Shown in pieces: positions 62,601 through 64,000 of a DNA stretch of 64,000 bases (positions within the stretch are counted from its first letter, which is position 1; every line of letters begins with the position of its first letter). This DNA is from JAFMDF01 sp965222705. Its GTDB lineage: Bacteria; Bacteroidota; Bacteroidia; Chitinophagales; Saprospiraceae. The stretch is taken from NCBI GenBank assembly GCA_965222705.1, contig CBDCUO010000032.1, positions 62,001 through 126,000 of the forward strand, read 5' to 3'. The notes under the pieces are model-generated. The model saw only the letters and a program-made list of their open reading frames with translations, made no database searches and was not told where the DNA came from. The translations under genes were made by a program, and so were the position numbers.

Positions 62601-64000
62601 CTAGCATTGGCATAGTGAAACACTTTGTCTTTTACATCAATCAACTCAGATTCTTTATCGTATTTAATAAACCCTTTGGAAACCATATCGTACAGCAAAG
62701 GCTGAATACTGCTAATATTGAAGCGAGAATTTAGGCGTTTGGCGTATAGTCCGGCATCGACTTGTTTAGAGCCTTCCATATCGGAAAAAACTTTTAAGGT
62801 AGAAATGGGATTAACTGCTCCAAAACTTTGTAGCCTTTGATAATCACCAGCAGAAAAATATTTTAAAGACTCAAAAGCCACTTCTTTCTTGCTATTCTTG
62901 CCAACAGCTATCGCCTTCTCTCCTATGGTAATCGAATCTCGGTCAATATACCAGGTAACTTTGTCTGCATCTATATTAATTTGGTGAAAAGAGGTGAAAA
63001 AAGGATTTCGATCGCTGCCTCTTTCTCCTCGACTAAAGGACAGAATTCTATTAATAATGTCAAAACGCAAATTAACAGAAGGATGAACAATCGAATCTTC
63101 CTCTACAAACAATTCAATTTCTACCCTTTCTCCAGTAATCAATTCTCCTTTTTGAATAATAAAATTTTCTGCATTGGCCCGAAAAATTAATTTTTCATTT
63201 TCATCGAAAAGCAGAATGCTGGCAGGCGCTTCTTTTGAACCACTTCCGAGGACATTTGTGCCGTGTAATTTAAAAGAACCAATGTATTTTATCCCTGGGC
63301 CCAGGTTGTCAATTTCTAATACTTTTTTAAAGTTGAATCGAGGGAAAGATTTTATTTGTTCAGAAGCGACTAATTTGTCCTGGAAAATTCCTTTTATAGA
63401 ATCTTGAAACATAGTGGGATAATAAAGCACTGCCTCTGCTACCTCATAGATCGTATTTTTTACATTGATTTCGTATCTGCCCAAATTGCAATAATGATCG
63501 GTTGATAAGCTGTGTCGTTCCCAAGTGACTTGTCCTTTTGTCCCTTTCCAAATATTTTCTAGGGGAAAAAAAGTTCCTATCGTTTTTTGAATGTAAAGAG
63601 AGTCCGTTTTTCGGGAAGCCAGCAAATCTAACTGATTAAATAAGACTTGGGGCGTTTTCTCTTTATAAATCAAATTGAAAGAATCCGCTATGGCATACCA
63701 GGAAACACCCCCGCTTTGAGAATATTTTAAAGCATTTTGTTCAAACAAGTTCGCCGAAAATTCTAAATAATCTTTGATGGGGTTTAACCTTCGTCGCTCA
63801 ATGTCCGTCATCATGCTTGATAAGACTTCATGCCATTCGATGAATCGCTGCGCTGCATTTTGCTGAGTTTTTATAAAAGTCAGCCCTTTTAAATAGGCGC
63901 TAAAATAGGGGCTGGCGGTCATTTTTAACTGAAGCATTCTGTTGCAAGTGTGTTTGATCGTATCTTGCTCCTCTACTGTAAAAGTGCCGCCCCGAAATTG
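59696..64000 (-). CDS. Very large beta-rich protein of unknown function (N-terminus outside window)
   Basis: 1435 codons are visible and the frame is open to the window edge. The codons before the ATG at 63937 read FRGGTFTVEEQDTIKHTC and continue sensibly into that methionine, so the true start lies beyond base 64000. I do not recognise the family. About the first 180 visible residues are helical (IEWHEVLSSMMTDIERRRLN). The rest is strand-rich, with repeated patterns such as YKGAIDLSNQGFQGKGTLTY and YKFSGLATLTPSGLKGSGLL that suggest a repetitive beta-solenoid or barrel-adjacent scaffold. The C-terminal part contains FYTKALSNFLLNDTELNE and YIKSPSEYFYFFSYRGG. No catalytic motif, sorting domain or membrane helix is visible. 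A large envelope or cytoskeleton-like structural protein is possible, without direct support. Confidence 0.75.
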   Translation of the reverse strand, partial: QFRGGTFTVEEQDTIKHTCNRMLQLKMTASPYFSAYLKGLTFIKTQQNAAQRFIEWHEVLSSMMTDIERRRLNPIKDYLEFSANLFEQNALKYSQSGGVSWYAIADSFNLIYKEKTPQVLFNQLDLLASRKTDSLYIQKTIGTFFPLENIWKGTKGQVTWERHSLSTDHYCNLGRYEINVKNTIYEVAEAVLYYPTMFQDSIKGIFQDKLVASEQIKSFPRFNFKKVLEIDNLGPGIKYIGSFKLHGTNVLGSGSKEAPASILLFDENEKLIFRANAENFIIQKGELITGERVEIELFVEEDSIVHPSVNLRFDIINRILSFSRGERGSDRNPFFTSFHQINIDADKVTWYIDRDSITIGEKAIAVGKNSKKEVAFESLKYFSAGDYQRLQSFGAVNPISTLKVFSDMEGSKQVDAGLYAKRLNSRFNISSIQPLLYDMVSKGFIKYDKESELIDVKDKVFHYANASREKVDYDLLKITSASNDANAIMDLKHKDMAINGVKNIEFSKKQRVGAIPTNKTLIVKDNRNMEFDGRLFAAYGVFEGKGFAFNYDMFNIKMDSVHYFNLFVPTEERDKKGNPIAKAIGSEIEYLSGYLLIDAPSNKSGSQNIGIFPSFQSKADSYVFYDQDSVYNRDSFYFQLEPFSFNSLDKFQGADLNFKGKIVSAGIFPDFEETLILKEDQSLGFLTKTPEAGYPIYRNRGNYKGAIDLSNQGFQGKGTLTYLGALVNSDDFVFKPEEMTASAERFDLEEDRSKEIPQAIGLDVRINWLPYSDSMNIRTKELPFDLYKEGDYKFSGLATLTPSGLKGSGLLNWEKANMSSDEFSFGSFSARSDTMNIQIKALEADALALKTSNLKGEVDFDKQLGTFKSNAAIGITYFPYNQYITTMDEFEWDIKDETIIFKSARNDYADFTSIHPAKDSLTFPGKSAFYNLKNSQLEIGGVSEIRSCDAFIYPETGDITIQPNGDMKRLTNAKIVADTLNKNHVINRVNIDITGRKEFSADGYYEYNIGNKKQEIYFSNITGSRVGKGKRSEKGTETRAKGTIKEEDNFYIDIKTQFRGDISLFASSKNLQFEGFAKFDAPLMPDPQWFTINSEGDKDDLTITYEVPKNYEGTPLRTGFYLSKENTRIYARTMMPLFFRKDRPILPVTGLFKYDKAKDEFIFGDSTKVIENKLRGSLLTFSNKTGKVKGEGPLNIGDGLDYISIKAAGEIETHYPNEQDSSTFDAPVVANMMAGVDMTIPPSLLRIVVNDIVSSSFDATDIAYSNKEAFYTKALSNFLLNDTELNETVNIMKNRTLFFPKKYKHHTFFFSDLLMKWDPDYQSFVSSKDVIGLGSIGVDMINKNLTCYVEFKMPSNGDDRVYIYIKSPSEYFYFFSYRGGILSTVSNNTRYNDALASLKKKETIIKMPDGENYEIQPLNPGSARQFVARIKATR

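Overview
The window is AT-rich chromosomal DNA from a member of the Bacteroidota, most likely of the Saprospira/Lewinella/Haliscomenobacter type. The evidence is a SusC/SusD pair, type IX secretion (T9SS) cargo with both type A and type B C-terminal sorting domains, a PorP/SprF protein, very large HYR/PKD/DUF11/SprB-like adhesins, promoter-like TAnnTTTG boxes, and weak or absent Shine-Dalgarno sequences. I saw no rRNA, tRNA, CRISPR array, transposase or prophage genes.

Layout. 1-507 is the 3' end of clpB. 516-6080 (minus strand) is a run of four genes: a two-lobed aspartyl protease with a PDZ domain, a sodium/solute symporter, an outer-membrane barrel and peptidase T. 6686-20824 is a nutrient-uptake style locus: SusC, SusD, then two CRTAC1-like (FG-GAP/VCBS + ASPIC/UnbV) surface lipoproteins separated by a type B T9SS protein on the other strand. 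No glycoside hydrolase, sulfatase or protease accompanies this SusCD pair here. 21129-22049 holds two convergent oddities: a lone SusC-type plug domain on a lipoprotein, and a lone TonB C-terminal domain with no membrane anchor. 22337-24013 is housekeeping: a Xer recombinase, a ribosome hibernation factor and a thioredoxin.

24743-42509 is a surface-protein region. It has a 2139-aa HYR protein with a cohesin-like and a dockerin-like segment and a type A sorting domain. Next is an apparent three-gene operon: a scaffold-like protein alternating four cohesin-like and HYR modules with a type B sorting domain, its PorP/SprF partner, and an OmpA/PD40/SPOR-like envelope protein. A type A SprB/PKD-repeat protein lies convergent to it. 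43062-44372 is a dicarboxylate/glutamate symporter.

45150-57957 is a giant adhesin gene (about 4270 aa if continuous) with five DUF11 domains, 13 repeats of about 81 aa, 12 repeats of about 76 aa and a type B sorting domain. Its reading frame is broken once, at a run of seven T near the 5' end. It is followed by a convergent lytic transglycosylase and by the 3' part of a very large unrecognised protein that runs off the window.

How the parts fit: most of the window encodes envelope and surface machinery. SusCD and the FG-GAP lipoproteins would bind and import large substrates. The T9SS cargo would form long surface filaments or scaffolds. PorP/SprF and the OmpA-SPOR protein would anchor or export one of them.
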